Shown piece after piece: positions 10,111 through 21,344 of a stretch of DNA of 64,000 bases. Each line of letters begins with the position of its first letter. The first letter of the stretch is position 1. The position numbers and the translations under genes are program-made. Source of the DNA: Stemphylium vesicarium (lineage: Eukaryota; Ascomycota; Dothideomycetes; Pleosporales; Pleosporaceae); assembly GCA_004380135.1 (NCBI GenBank), contig QXCR01000069.1, positions 1-64,000 of the forward strand, in the 5' to 3' direction. The notes under the pieces were generated by a model. That model was given only the letters and a program-made list of their open reading frames with translations, searched no databases and had not been told where the DNA came from.

Positions 10111-11730
10111 ATGGCCCTAGACACGCTCCTCCACCACCCACCATACCTATGGCTATCCTTCATACTCGCCATACCCCTCGTGACGCTCCTCCGCGACATC
10201 TGGATATGGCATCGAATGCCGCCGGGCCCGGCACCCATGCCCTTCCTCGGCAACAGACTGCAGCTACCGCAATCAAAACCCTGGATCCAATTCCAGCAAT
10301 GGTCGCAGAAATACGGTCCAATATTCACAATATGGATCGGTCGCAAGCCCACCGTCGTGCTATCTGACCCACACATCGCAGCCGAGCTGCTGGAGAAGCG
10401 AAGCGCGAAATACTCGTCCCGACCGCGCATGGTCGCCATGGGCGAGATACTATGGGACAACGCCAGCATACTGGTGCAGCCGTACGGCAAGGAATGGAGT
10501 GTACGCCGGAAACTGCTGCATCAGGCTTTGTCGCCTCGGGCGCTGAGACTGTACAAGCCTGTGCAGACGGCCGAGGCGTCGCGGCTGTGCTGCCAGTTAC
10601 TGGAGGGCCCTGCGAATTGGGAGAAACTGGTCGAGCGCTTCACGTCCAGCATTGTGTTTTGCGTGGCATATGGCCATCGGATTGATTCGCTCAATGCGCG
10701 TGTCATTCGCCAGCGCTTCCAGTTCATGCACGTTGCCGCGTCACTCAATGTACCTGGGAAGTACCTTGTCGAGTCCTTTCCCGTCTTGAAACACGTCCCT
10801 GATACCCTGGCGCCCTGGAAAGCAGACATAAAAGCGCGTGGAAGAGAGGAAGCTGCAGCAAATATGGCGCTCGTCGATACTGTGCGGTCTGATCTTGCGC
10901 GGGCGAAAAGCCAAGGGGAGGATATCCCAGACTCGCTCTGCAAACTCCTCCTGGGGCAGCGAGGAAAGGAGCATATCCCACTATCCGACCGAGACTTCTC
11001 ATACATCCCTGCATCGCTGTTTGGTGCTGGATCAGACACGACAGCTTCGACTCTCTGCACCGCCTTCCTGGCACTCGTCACGCATCCCGAGGTCCTGGAC
11101 GCAGCCCACAAAGAGCTAGATGCCGTGATTGGAACTGCACGAACCCCAACTTTTGACGACGAGACCAGTCTCCCGTACATCCGTGCTCTTGTAAAAGAGG
11201 TCCTGCGCTGGCGCCCCGTCGCCGTTCTCGGCGGCACGCCCCACGCCTCCACGGAAGACGACGTCTACAACGGCTACTACATCCCCTCTGGCACCACCGT
11301 GCTGGGGAACTCGTGGGCCATCAATCTAAACGAGGAGTATTATCCGGATCCGCACCACTTTGATCCCACGCGCTTCCTCGACGAAGCGCTCGCTGAACGT
11401 GCAAAAGCCGCAACGCCTCGCACGGGTAAATCGCATCCTGCGAAAGCTGGTCATTCGTCTTTTGGCTGGGGAAGGCGCATTTGTCCGGGTGCTGGGCTGG
11501 CGGAGAATAGCTTGTTCGTTGCGTTGGCGAAGATATTGTGGGCTTTTGATGTTCGGCCTAGGCTGGGTGTGCAGTATGATACTTTTGCTTATACCGAGGG
11601 GTTCAACATTCGACCGAGGAAATTTGAGTGCGAGATCAGAGTGAGAAGTTGGGCTCATGAGGAGGTGCTGAGGAGAGAGCTGGAGGGTGCGGAGGGTGTG
11701 CTTGGTAGGTTTACGCCGTTCGAAGAGTAA
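10111..11730 (+). CDS. Cytochrome P450 monooxygenase, intronless
   Basis: A 539-aa membrane-anchored P450. Residues about 9-30 form the N-terminal membrane helix, followed by the proline hinge PPGP at 37-40. The I-helix oxygen-binding motif GAGSDT is at 305-310, the K-helix ExxR is E363-R366, and the haem loop FGWGRRICPG starts at 451 with Cys458 as axial ligand. All signature positions are intact, so an active microsomal enzyme is expected, with electrons from a P450 reductase. The first ATG in frame is 10111; the frame is open three codons further upstream but without an ATG. The lack of any intron is unusual next to its neighbours and among fungal P450s. The style recalls OrdA-like xenobiotic or secondary-metabolite P450s; the substrate is unknown. 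It converges with the PLC-like gene, with 289 bp between stops. Confidence 0.93.
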   Translation: MALDTLLHHPPYLWLSFILAIPLVTLLRDIWIWHRMPPGPAPMPFLGNRLQLPQSKPWIQFQQWSQKYGPIFTIWIGRKPTVVLSDPHIAAELLEKRSAKYSSRPRMVAMGEILWDNASILVQPYGKEWSVRRKLLHQALSPRALRLYKPVQTAEASRLCCQLLEGPANWEKLVERFTSSIVFCVAYGHRIDSLNARVIRQRFQFMHVAASLNVPGKYLVESFPVLKHVPDTLAPWKADIKARGREEAAANMALVDTVRSDLARAKSQGEDIPDSLCKLLLGQRGKEHIPLSDRDFSYIPASLFGAGSDTTASTLCTAFLALVTHPEVLDAAHKELDAVIGTARTPTFDDETSLPYIRALVKEVLRWRPVAVLGGTPHASTEDDVYNGYYIPSGTTVLGNSWAINLNEEYYPDPHHFDPTRFLDEALAERAKAATPRTGKSHPAKAGHSSFGWGRRICPGAGLAENSLFVALAKILWAFDVRPRLGVQYDTFAYTEGFNIRPRKFECEIRVRSWAHEEVLRRELEGAEGVLGRFTPFEE

Positions 11731-12019
11731 AGTATATAGACTTGGGGATGGGACGCTCGATATTGCTGTGCAAAGAATAGTTTAGCAGAATGTTTAATGT
11801 CGTGTATTTCTAGCTCGTAGCATCATATCTACCTGAAGTATACCCTGTATATCCAGTCATAGCGTAAGCGCGTAAAAGCAAGACGCGCTGCGCTCCTCGC
11901 TAACCCATGAGTCGTACCTGCTCAAAAGAAGAAAGAAAAGTCCTACCAATAAACCCACATCCCAAACGCCATCGCCATGCTTAGTAATTCAGAAAAAGGA
12001 AAATGGTCTAGTCGTCCAA

Positions 12020-13108
12020 TCACGCCCCAAACGCAACGGCAACGGCAACCGCCAAAACCACCGCGAACATACTGCCCTTCTCCCTCACGCCCGCACCAGT
12101 ACTCTGCTCAAGCGCCTCAGTGCTAACACTCTTCCTACCCGTCACACTCCCACTAACGCCATTCGCACGATCCACACTCGCAATCGCCGGCCCGACGTTG
12201 AAGAAATCCACAAGCACGAAGTTGGCAGCCTTTCCATAAACGCCCTCGCACGCCGTAACCGCCTCACCCAAGCTGCCGAACCCGGTCTCAGCATTGGTAA
12301 CATTGGCATAAGTCTCATTGGGCGACTGAATACCAAACAACTGCGTCTCGTACAAGAAGTGGTTCTGCAGAAACATAAGGTTTGCCTCTTGAGCCTTGGA
12401 GGGCGAGCCAGCGACGGAGTCTGGGCGCGAGGGATTGCAGGAGTAGTTGCTTGGATTTATATTCTCGTAGTCGTTTTCGAACATGAAGGTGAATTCGTCC
12501 ATCATGTACGGGTACTCTGCGCTTGCGCCGCCGTCGAGCGAGGCGATGAAGGTCATCAGCCTCGTGTTGTTTCCAATCAGCGTGTCGAGCGTGGGCCAGG
12601 TTTCGGGGACCGAGGACGCGGACGGCGGCGTGTAGGCGAGCTGGTCGAGGCCCGAGGAGCTGAATATGCCGCCGAGGTCAGAGGGGGAGGCGTTGTCGGA
12701 GTTTACGAGGAGAAGTGTTACGACGTCGTTTGTGTTGGCGTCCATCCAGGTTTTTATCTCGCTGAGCCAGGACTCCAGGCTGCCTGCGTCGAGAAGGTCG
12801 CAGCTGCTGTGGCAGAGATGCCATGATGTGGAGCCTGAGTCGTTGGCTTGGTGCACTTGGGCTGTGAGCATGCGCACGCCCGCGTCGAGTTGTACGGTCG
12901 TGTTGTAGTAGTGGTTCCCCGAGGTGGAAAAGGATGTCTCTTCGTTGCGTAGAAAGGGTGAGTCGTGCGCTCCAAGGTAGGTGATGTTGTTGTATGCGCG
13001 GCTGCATAGGTCGGGGGAGTTGTTGCAGGCGTTTTGTGCCGTGGCGGGTGTTGTGTAGAAGAAGGGTAGTAAGGCTGTAGCCTGGAGTAGCATGCTTCTT
13101 GAAAACAT
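12020..13108 (-). CDS. Secreted GPI-type PLC-like phosphodiesterase
   Basis: A 362-aa secreted protein of the PLC-like TIM-barrel phosphodiesterase superfamily. The frame is open 39 codons further upstream, but the start at 13108 (MFSRSMLLQ) gives a clean signal peptide ending near TTPATAQN. The domain begins with NNITYLGAHDSPFLR, where the His of GAHDS is the usual catalytic-region residue. GVRMLTAQVHQAND and WHLCHSSCDLLDAG follow, with the usual second His region, and then LESWLSEIKTWMDANTNDVVT. The tail has a Ser/Thr-rich stretch and a C-terminal hydrophobic segment (SMFAVVLAVAVAVAFGA), the pattern of a GPI-anchor signal. A cell-surface or wall location is expected. The enzymatic substrate (phosphoinositide or other phosphodiester) is unknown. 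No introns are needed. It is divergent from the calycin-like gene. Confidence 0.88.
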   Translation of the reverse strand: MFSRSMLLQATALLPFFYTTPATAQNACNNSPDLCSRAYNNITYLGAHDSPFLRNEETSFSTSGNHYYNTTVQLDAGVRMLTAQVHQANDSGSTSWHLCHSSCDLLDAGSLESWLSEIKTWMDANTNDVVTLLLVNSDNASPSDLGGIFSSSGLDQLAYTPPSASSVPETWPTLDTLIGNNTRLMTFIASLDGGASAEYPYMMDEFTFMFENDYENINPSNYSCNPSRPDSVAGSPSKAQEANLMFLQNHFLYETQLFGIQSPNETYANVTNAETGFGSLGEAVTACEGVYGKAANFVLVDFFNVGPAIASVDRANGVSGSVTGRKSVSTEALEQSTGAGVREKGSMFAVVLAVAVAVAFGA

Positions 13109-14442
13109 CTTGATGTGTATGTGTGAATGCAATTCAATCTTGTTTGAAAACAGTTCAGCGTTGTAGCTGGTTCGTCGTCGTGATTCGTCGTTCAAACGGG
13201 GGAAGTCGTAAGTCGTATATGCCAAAGCAAGATCAATCCGTCAACGTCAAAGAAGAACCAAAACCGTTCTCTCAGCCTTATCCAATCCGTTACTGTTCGA
13301 GATCAATAAAAAAGCAAAATAATGTCATCCATACTCTGGGGACGGCGGCTAAACGTCTACTATTATACCATTACGACAGCTTGTCTCAGCCTAGCCACCC
13401 CAAGCCCAGATGCAGTAATCATGGAAACGGCTGGGCACTCGTAAGAGAGGAGCAGAGCGAAAAAAAAAGTGGCGCCAGTTGAGCCTCCACTAAATCGTCG
13501 CATCTGCCCAATCCATGCGAGACAAGTGGGACTGGACCCGTCGCCAGCCTTTTACAAAACGGCTGAGCTCTTTGCACAGCCCACAAAGGCCGCGAACGCA
13601 AGTTGCTACAACAGCGACGACTACAACCACCACCGCACGGTTTCAGGCGTCGTCAGCCCCCGGCCACTCGACTGCGTGCCCAGACGCCGCCGAAACATGG
13701 GTTGCTACACATTGGCAGGTAGGCGAGGGATTCGGGTTCCTAGCAGGGCCGGGGCACGATCATCGCATCGTCTGCCCCCCCAGCCGTGATACTGGCGCCG
13801 GAGAGAAAGGGTAAAAAATCTACGAGCGTTACGCGTCTGGAGGCGGGGTGGGCGATGTCAACTCCGATGGATTTTCGATGGACCCTGGTCTTGGTGGCAG
13901 GTGGTGAATTTGGGGCGGAACATTTCTATTGTTGGAGTGGCGCACGCCTGTCACCGGTAGTGGTAGTGGTGGGATGGGTGACATGGCTCGAGCGCCGGCT
14001 GCGTTGGCTCCCGGGTACGACGCGTCGATCTTCCGCGCCGTGCTGAAGGTTCACGGGACGAAGGAAAAGTAACTTTTGCAAGAGATGGCGATCTACAGGT
14101 GCATGGGAATGTAGCATATAGCATCATCATCGTCTTCGACAATGTCTTTTACCCTTCTGCATCCTTTGAGTTGACCCTGCGTTTCCCCATCGCGACCGAC
14201 TTTGATCGTCGTCATCGCTCGTCTTTCCCAGCCACACACGCGGTGTCGGTCAGAAAAAAAAGATTCGTTGTCCTACCAACCTCGCGACAACAGTGATCAA
14301 CACTCGTCACATACCCACAATATTTTTCTCCAGTATCCACGCGTCCATCTTTCCCATCTCCACAACCCAACCATCGATAGCCACCCACCCCCAGGCAGCG
14401 ACCTCACCGTCCAATAGCCGTCGGTCAGCCGTATCGTTCACC
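13109..14442. other. Divergent intergenic region, PLC-like and calycin-like genes
   Basis: A 1.3-kb region with no supported gene; several antisense-style ORFs below 110 codons overlap one another. CT-rich leader sequence lies just before 14443. Upstream regulatory sites are expected, but none is recognised with confidence. Confidence 0.5.
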
Positions 14443-15042
14443 ATGGCGACCCTCCGCGCCCCATCTTCGCTCCCCACAACCTCGCCCTCGTCTTCCCTCA
14501 CACCGCCCCAACTGTCATGGCTATCCGGATCATGGAACGTCACCCACTCGACGCTGCCCATGTGGAAGAAATCGCGCAACGTGCGCATCACTTATAGTGC
14601 CATTCCGTCTACCTCTCCCGTGCAAATCGACGACATGGTCACGTACCAGAATCTCAGCTCCGACAAGCTGAAGACGGTGCATGGCGTTGATAAACCTTTC
14701 GAGGTGCCAAATACGTCGTCAGCACCGGCTGAAGCTGAGGCAGGAGAGGTCGCCAGTTTGGGATACAATTGGCGTGGGAAAGGGTGGTTGGTGATTGCGA
14801 CGAGCAAGTGGGAGATTCTGGGCTATGGTGACGAGGAAGCGACTGGGAATAGTTGGGTTGTGACGTACTTTGCGAAGACGCTGTTCACACCTGCTGGCGT
14901 GGATTTCTACTCGCGCAAGGGCAGTCTGGCGCCGCAGACCATTGAGTATATCAAGGCTGGACTCGCGGGGATAGGTGGTGATGTTGCCAAGTTGGCCGAA
15001 CAAGTGTTCGAGGTCAAGATGGATGAGGACAGGACAGATTGA
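14443..15042 (+). CDS. Calycin/lipocalin-like small protein
   Basis: A 199-aa intronless protein. The start at 14443 sits in an ideal fungal context (CACCATGG); the same frame is open further 5' but has no ATG. After a Ser/Pro/Thr-rich N-terminus, LSWLSGSWNVTHSTLPMWKK resembles the first strand and GxW motif of lipocalin-like calycins. Alternating beta-strand-like segments follow, ending with DVAKLAEQVFEVKMDED. No signal peptide is evident, so a cytosolic location is likely. The fold suggests binding of a small hydrophobic ligand, but nothing shows which. It converges with the Hrr1-like helicase gene, with 232 bp between stops. Confidence 0.8.
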   Translation: MATLRAPSSLPTTSPSSSLTPPQLSWLSGSWNVTHSTLPMWKKSRNVRITYSAIPSTSPVQIDDMVTYQNLSSDKLKTVHGVDKPFEVPNTSSAPAEAEAGEVASLGYNWRGKGWLVIATSKWEILGYGDEEATGNSWVVTYFAKTLFTPAGVDFYSRKGSLAPQTIEYIKAGLAGIGGDVAKLAEQVFEVKMDEDRTD

Positions 15043-15274
15043 GGGTGTTGGGAGGATGTTGGAGATGTTTGAGCATTCAGCTATATACCCCGGGCGCGAA
15101 GCCTTCGTCAGAGTCATCATACATGCGGTTCACCAACATGCCCCACACTTCGATGCACACGGTCCAGTGAAAGATTGAATAAGTGCAAGGCACCACTCAA
15201 ACGCCAAAACTCCTTATCATCCGCCACTTATTGGCGGTTTGGTACCAGGGATGGTCCTGTACCCACTACCTGTA

Positions 15275-18200
15275 TCAGTCGAGGAGATTTGTATGGACGC
15301 CTCTGTTAGCAGTTGATGCAGTAGCATCCGCATACGATCGCTTCGCCCCGTGAGCGCCCTGCGGCGGCACCTCCAGGTCAATGAGCAAATCGGTGTTCTT
15401 GGACATAACCGATGGCTTCTCCGGTGAGACCTGGATGAGCTTGTCACCTAGAGACGACGGCCCGGTTTGCGGGATAGATGCGCGCACTTGCACAAGGTAC
15501 TGCACTTCCTCATCTTTCATACGTGCATGAAAGCGCGCGTCGTCTGCTTGAACACCACCACCAGTCGCATACTGCTCCCATCGCTCCGTGGTACCGTCTG
15601 ACAGCTGAGGGGACCTGGTGTGTGAGGTGGGCGTCATTGCACGGCTATATGGTCCAGAGGTTTGGAACGTGTTCTCGGTGTTCATGCTGTGCACATGGGA
15701 GCGCGGTCCACGAAAGGGAGCAACAGCTCTTGGTGCCTGTTTCAGCGTGGACTTGACGCCACCGCTGCGACGCTCGCACATGTGACATTTGCATGGGTCG
15801 CAACACTCCGCTGCACGATATTAGTAAAGGCATATTGCCTGTAGCCGAGTAAATATGATACGTACCTACGCAAGGATGGCCACAGGCCTCCACACGTCTA
15901 GAACACTTCTGGGTACAGTTGATCCGATCATGCTCAAATCTTAATACATGTTAGCTGTTGGGGCCGGTCAAAGTACTGAAAAGTACTTACGGATGACACA
16001 TGTACGGGCAATGGTGTCCACATGGCAACATGCCACCGCACTTGATGTCGCAGCCGCCCTTGATGAGTTCAAAGTCACTGGGGTCCTCACACCAAATCTT
16101 GCGCCCATGGTTACTGCACTGGAGCGGAAACTGGTATCCGACTCGTCGCTCCTGGCCATCAGTCACCCTTGGCTTTTTGTTTTTAAACATGATGTCGACT
16201 ACCGCGGCCCATGTACCACTCTCGCAAGCTAGACTAAATGTGGGTGTACGAAATCAGTATATGTCTCACATGCAGTTCGTGCAGAGACACTTACAGCTCT
16301 GCATTGCCGAAGATGTAGAAGCCACGCTTCGCTCGGGACAGGGCAACGCAAGCGCGATTCTCGGAACTGAGGAAACCGATAGATCGCTTATTGTTCGAGC
16401 GGACCAGCGAGAGAAGCACAATATCGTTTTCTTCACCCTGGTAGCTGTCTACCGTGACGACCTGGATACCTGGGTAGACTCGCAGGTTCGAATGTGCTTT
16501 CAGGTTTCGAAGAATTTGCTTGCGCTGACCATTGTAAAACGTCAGAATGGTTATCTTAGTCGCATCAACGCCGTTGAGAACCAGATAGTCGAAGAACTGG
16601 ACCACCATCTGCGCTTCCATGGTATTGAGAGCAGACATGTTGGCGTCGCGGGATTCTGGCCATTCGTGGCAAAAGAAGAAGCTGTTGTTTCCTCCCATGC
16701 CTTCGACTGTTGGGCGATTGTTGGGGTCTTTGACACTCTTGTGGTCCTTGAGCGTATCTTGATAGATGGGGTATAAAAGACGTCGTATTTCCGGTATCAT
16801 ACGGCGTTGACGCGTCAGCGTATCGAAAGCGACATCGTTCCAGACAAGGCGCTCGAAAAGTGAGAGGTTCAAAAAATACGGCTCGTCCTCGAAAGCTCTC
16901 ACCTGAGTGTGAGGGCGCAGTTGCTGGTGGTCACCGACTAAAACCAGATGCTCCAGACTGGGGAAGCATGCTGCTGTGACAGGTGCTTCGAGAGTCTCGG
17001 CTGCCTCTTCGACGATACACATACGCGGACGAAGCCCACATAGGAGGGCGCGGTACTTTGCAAGACCTGTAGTTGTGCACCCGATGATCCGCGCATCGCG
17101 CAAGATGCGGACATCCTCTTCCCATAGGCCAACCTTGCGTTGTATAACGGTTTCCTGGTATTCCTTGGCGATCTTACGAACTTCCATCGCGATTATCCTT
17201 TTTACCTCACGCTTGAAGTAGTTGTAGATGGTGCCGCGATCTGAGACAGGGACCATGAAAAGGTCATCCGTCTTACACAAGATATTTTGGATATCCGCAT
17301 TACTCAGAGATCTACCCGTACCTTTGTAATTGTCGCTAAGCAAGGTTACCGGTCCGCGAAGGGCCTCAATATCGTCGTCGTCTTGGGCAACGGCTTCCGC
17401 TTCAAGCTCTTTGAGTTGCTCGACTTCAAAGTCCTCTTCCTCGTATCCCCAGTTGAATTGCTCAGGGCCGATTGGTCGATCGCAAGGTGCGAGACATCTT
17501 CCTAGCCATTGTTCCATTAGGATCCCAGGACTTTCGGATGCCGATACCCCTATGGTGCATTGTGACTCCATCTCGAGCGACTCCGCCTGCTCCTTTGTGA
17601 TCAGCCCAAGACTCAGCAAGAGCTTGTGACTGAGAGGTCCCTTGTTCGATTCAAGAGGAGTGATCAGCAGCTGACATTGACTTGTCAACTTCTTCATAGC
17701 GTTAGTGGCTTGCATCTTTTGGCTACCGGGAAGCTTTTGCTGGGGTGTTGCTGAGCGAACTTCGAATAACGTGCGTTTCTTTATCTCCTTGTCTTTGCTA
17801 CGCCCTCCCAATCTAATGTAGTTCGACTCAAACTGTGAGGTGTGTCGCAACAGTTGATCGAGAGCGTGATTTGTCTGAGCGGTAACAATGATCGGTGCGT
17901 CTTCTTTGCGCAGGTTATCGCGAGCGATCTGCAAGGCGACGACAGAAACGAAGGTCTTTCCCGTGCCGGGAGGACCTTGGACGATGGCTAGCTCGCTTGT
18001 TAGCATGCGCTTCAGCGCCTGACTCTGCGAGTTATCGAGCGAATGCGATGACATGGTTGGCCAATCGTCTAGCACATTTACGTTCTCGTATTCTGCGCAT
18101 TCCTCCATGCTCACTAACGAGCTGAGGTTCATGTATGGGTTGTGCTTGATGTAAGCGGGAGGCTGCACATCCTTTTGAACATGAACCAGGTACTTGGACA

Positions 18201-19295
18201 ACGGGAAGGGCTCCCTCATCAAGCGTTGAAGCGTCAGTAGTGTGTGCCGGTTTGCTTCAAAGAAACTGGCTCGGCACTCCAACATTATCCATTTTTGCAT
18301 AGGATCAATCTCTTGATCTTCAGGGCGGGCGAAGAATAGGTCAATTTCAGGTGGGTTCTGTTCCAAGGCGGAGAGCGGGCGTGCGGCAACAATGGCGAGA
18401 GCACACTGCGTCTGAAAGGCGTCGTTCGTGGGTGACAGGGCGACGAGGGAGCCCGTGATGAGTCTCTTCGATTGTTCCCATCTATTGTTTATCAGTGCTG
18501 GACATGCCGATGCTGCATGCTATCTTACCGAATGTGCTTCTTGACACGACCAAGTGAGAATGCAACGCGTGTCGCAAGTCCTCGAGGAGAGAACACAAGC
18601 GAGGTGATGTAGACTGGATCATACATGCCGATGCTCTGATTCTGATATTCCGATTCGTCTTTGAAAGGATCCGCGCGAACCTCGTCGATGGCCTCACGTA
18701 TCGGGCGGATAGCGTCTTCGCGCAGGAGCTCGTACTTTGTGCGCAGATAGTCCTCATTGTCCTTATATGCGCCTTCCACTTTATGCGGGCGTATAGTCTC
18801 CTCGACGTCAACGAGTGACACCACGTTGCTGAAGTCAGACTTTTCGCGCAGCACTTCCGAGGGGCTTGGAATCTCCGGCTTATCGAGCCATGCTCCACCG
18901 GTGACGGGCTTCTTCGCAGCTTTGAAGTAGTCACGGATGTCGTTGTTCTGTTGTGTTGGCTCAGAGGCGGGGATATTGTCGTTGGGTACAGAGCTGTGGT
19001 TGAAGGTGGCTTGGCCACGAAATCTCTCAGCCAGATTTGCATTCATCTCCCCTTCTAGTGTGTGGTCAGCAAAGTTTGGTTGGACTTTTGAGCTGAGTCG
19101 TGTGAAGTGAAGGCTCCTCGGATGTGCAGACTCCGTTCATGCTGGTGGTGAGAGAAGGGGCTTACCATCGACATAGGCATCGCCCAAGCTTGCGTAGATA
19201 TTGCGCGATTGTGTCTGAGATTGTCTGTGAGGCGCTGTGCTGCGGCCTCCCAAATGTTTGGCTCGGTTCGACTTGTTATGGGCGCGACGTCCCAT
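15275..19295 (-). CDS. hrr1: Hrr1/SAD-3/ZNFX1-like SF1 helicase with NF-X1 zinc fingers
   Basis: An RNA-silencing helicase family member. S. pombe Hrr1 acts with RNA-dependent RNA polymerase in RNAi heterochromatin, Neurospora SAD-3 in meiotic silencing by unpaired DNA, and ZNFX1 is the animal relative. The proposed CDS is complement(join(15275..15810,15866..15939,15991..16233,16295..18481,18529..19054,19166..19295)), 1231 aa, every junction in phase. Walker A GPPGTGKT is at 388-395, the Walker B-like CIVEEAAE has its acidic pair near 710-711, and GDHQQLRP and VTVDSYQGEENDIV complete the UPF1-like SF1 core. Residues about 960-1070 carry Cys/His-rich NF-X1-type finger sequence (CGGMLPCGHHCPYMCH, then CGHPC and CCDPCKCHMC). 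The tail after that is polar and disordered-looking. The start at 19295 uses a 130-nt first exon spliced across a 111-bp intron; 19046 is the next possible ATG. Full RNAi function here is inferred. Confidence 0.88.
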
Positions 19296-21344
19296 GTTTG
19301 TGCGGTTGTTGTCTGACTGCGCAAACGACGTAGAGACTGCGTGCTGCTATAGCTAGCGGGCGGAGTTTGTGGGATTTTGGTTGTCGTGAGTCGCAGTGAA
19401 GCGTCAACATGGGGTCACGGGACCTATAATTTAAGGAAGGCACGGTGCGGCTACAGCAAACGGATCACGTAGCGAATGGTGTAAGGGCGCGCGAAGCCCA
19501 GATTTGTCAGGATTGTGAGCGTCTTGCTGGCACAAACAAGGATGGAGGGAACATGTCTTGAGAACAGACGAAATTGCAATATGCTGGAAACTAACCAGGC
19601 CATAGTGAAGGTAGAGACAAGAGAGACGTACGCGATCAGATGTCATTACGCAGAACATGACAGCAAGAAATGCAGTGAGAAGAAAAGGCTTGAGGTTTGA
19701 GAGAATTCGACCGCGCCATAGAAATTGGGGGTAGTCCAGTCCTATTCCAGGCTTGTGAATACCTGGACGATCAACAAGACGGGAAGTAGAGGGAGGCGTG
19801 TTTGTGCACAGCAATCTCATCAAGGTGAGCAAAGACAGATTCTGTGCAATCTACAGCATACTTCTCGCGGCACACTTCATGCTCCCATATTGCAGTGCAG
19901 GCGGTGGGGAAACTTCAGGGTAGAGACTAAAAGCGAGGCCATTTGGTCGCGATGGTGGAAGGTTCTCGGTGTAGAACTAACACGAGGTTTGCGTTCTCAA
20001 TTTAGCGACAGCGCCAATGCGTACGTCATGCAAGCGGCCGGTTTGCTTTAGCGAACTGCAAAGAACGGTGCGTTAATGGCATGGTAGTGTGAACACGTAG
20101 ATTGCGTCTTCAAGCCTGTAGTAGTCCCACAGTCGTGGAGCAGCTGATAGCAGAATCCTGGGGTAGATGCGCTTGTCACCAGCCGTAATGCGGGCCGCGG
20201 AGGATCACGCTTCAGAAACTTCCTGTCGGTGCCATCTGGCGCTGGCACATGCCGCAGAAGGGACTTTGGGCTTACGGCTGATAGCAGATGGAGGTCTTCT
20301 CGAAGGCTGCCCCCGGTTGGGAAATTGCAGTCCGAGGGAGTATGCCCGAACAACGTCATCTCGCATGGCAGGCTGGGCAAGGCAGAATGTATGGCGCATG
20401 GGCAGCGTGGAATCAAGTCATTGTCAGCTTGTAATGATATTTTGCATGTAACATGTCGGCCATGTAGAGGGATGTCCCAAGCAACGTGTTCACGCGAGGC
20501 AAAGAAACTTTGCATGTGGTACAAGCGGGTCGTCTCGCGCATGCCGTCGCACGCACGCTGTTGGGCACGAAGATCTTACAGAGATGCACTTCGCCAGTCA
20601 CCAACAACAGAGCCTCGAGCCCGGGGCCTGCAGATCAGGCCGCTGCAGTTGGGCCCGGTTTTCCTCTGGACAGTGTTTTCCGGGGCCGTCGTTCGATCAG
20701 GTAGCGACTGCGCCTAACGTACCTGATTCCTGCCCCAAGGCCTGGGATGTGGGTAGTTTTAGTTTCAGTTCGGGGCGCAGAGCTTATAGAGGATTGCAAA
20801 CTATGGAGTTGCTGAGCGTGACACATGACACATGACAGAACAGAAGCATGGTGGTCTCAGACGACAGCTGGCAGGTTGCTTTGATGGCAGCAAAAGTCTT
20901 CTGCTCACCCTCACCGGCGAGGCCCTTGAGTGCGGCGGTGCTGGCCTGGTTGCTTCTGCGAACTGGGCCAGAGGTGCAGCGGCTTCAGCGGCCATTGGGC
21001 AGGAAGCATCCTGGTGATCAGGGTGGTGGTTTAGTGTAGCGTGAAGGTTACGTCATTGCAGACGAGAGAGAGGGCCCGACCAAGGTCCTGTTCCAACCCC
21101 ACTACACGCCCACCAGGGAGTCAACTGGGCCAGCCTTCTCGATAACGTCAGGCCACGGCACAGGACAGTTTATTCCATTCTTCATTACCTTGCCTGCCCT
21201 CCTCTTCTCTTCCCTACCCGCCTGCGTTTATTCTTCCAGCCCCATCCGCTGTCTTTTGAGAGCGGCACGTAACCCCTCTGCCACCACCACTCCCCTCTCT
21301 GCCCTCCCTCCCCCGCTGTCGCTCACTTGTCGCTTAACGGCGCA
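19296..21344. other. 2-kb divergent intergenic region
   Basis: It lies between the divergent helicase and DUF8035 genes. ORFs up to about 160 codons occur on both strands (for example 20048-20542), but they overlap one another and lack domains or splice structure, so I do not call genes. Confidence 0.5.

Noticed and set aside
12359..12826. 155-codon plus-strand ORF inside the PLC-like gene
   Set aside because: It is the shadow of a strongly supported gene on the other strand.
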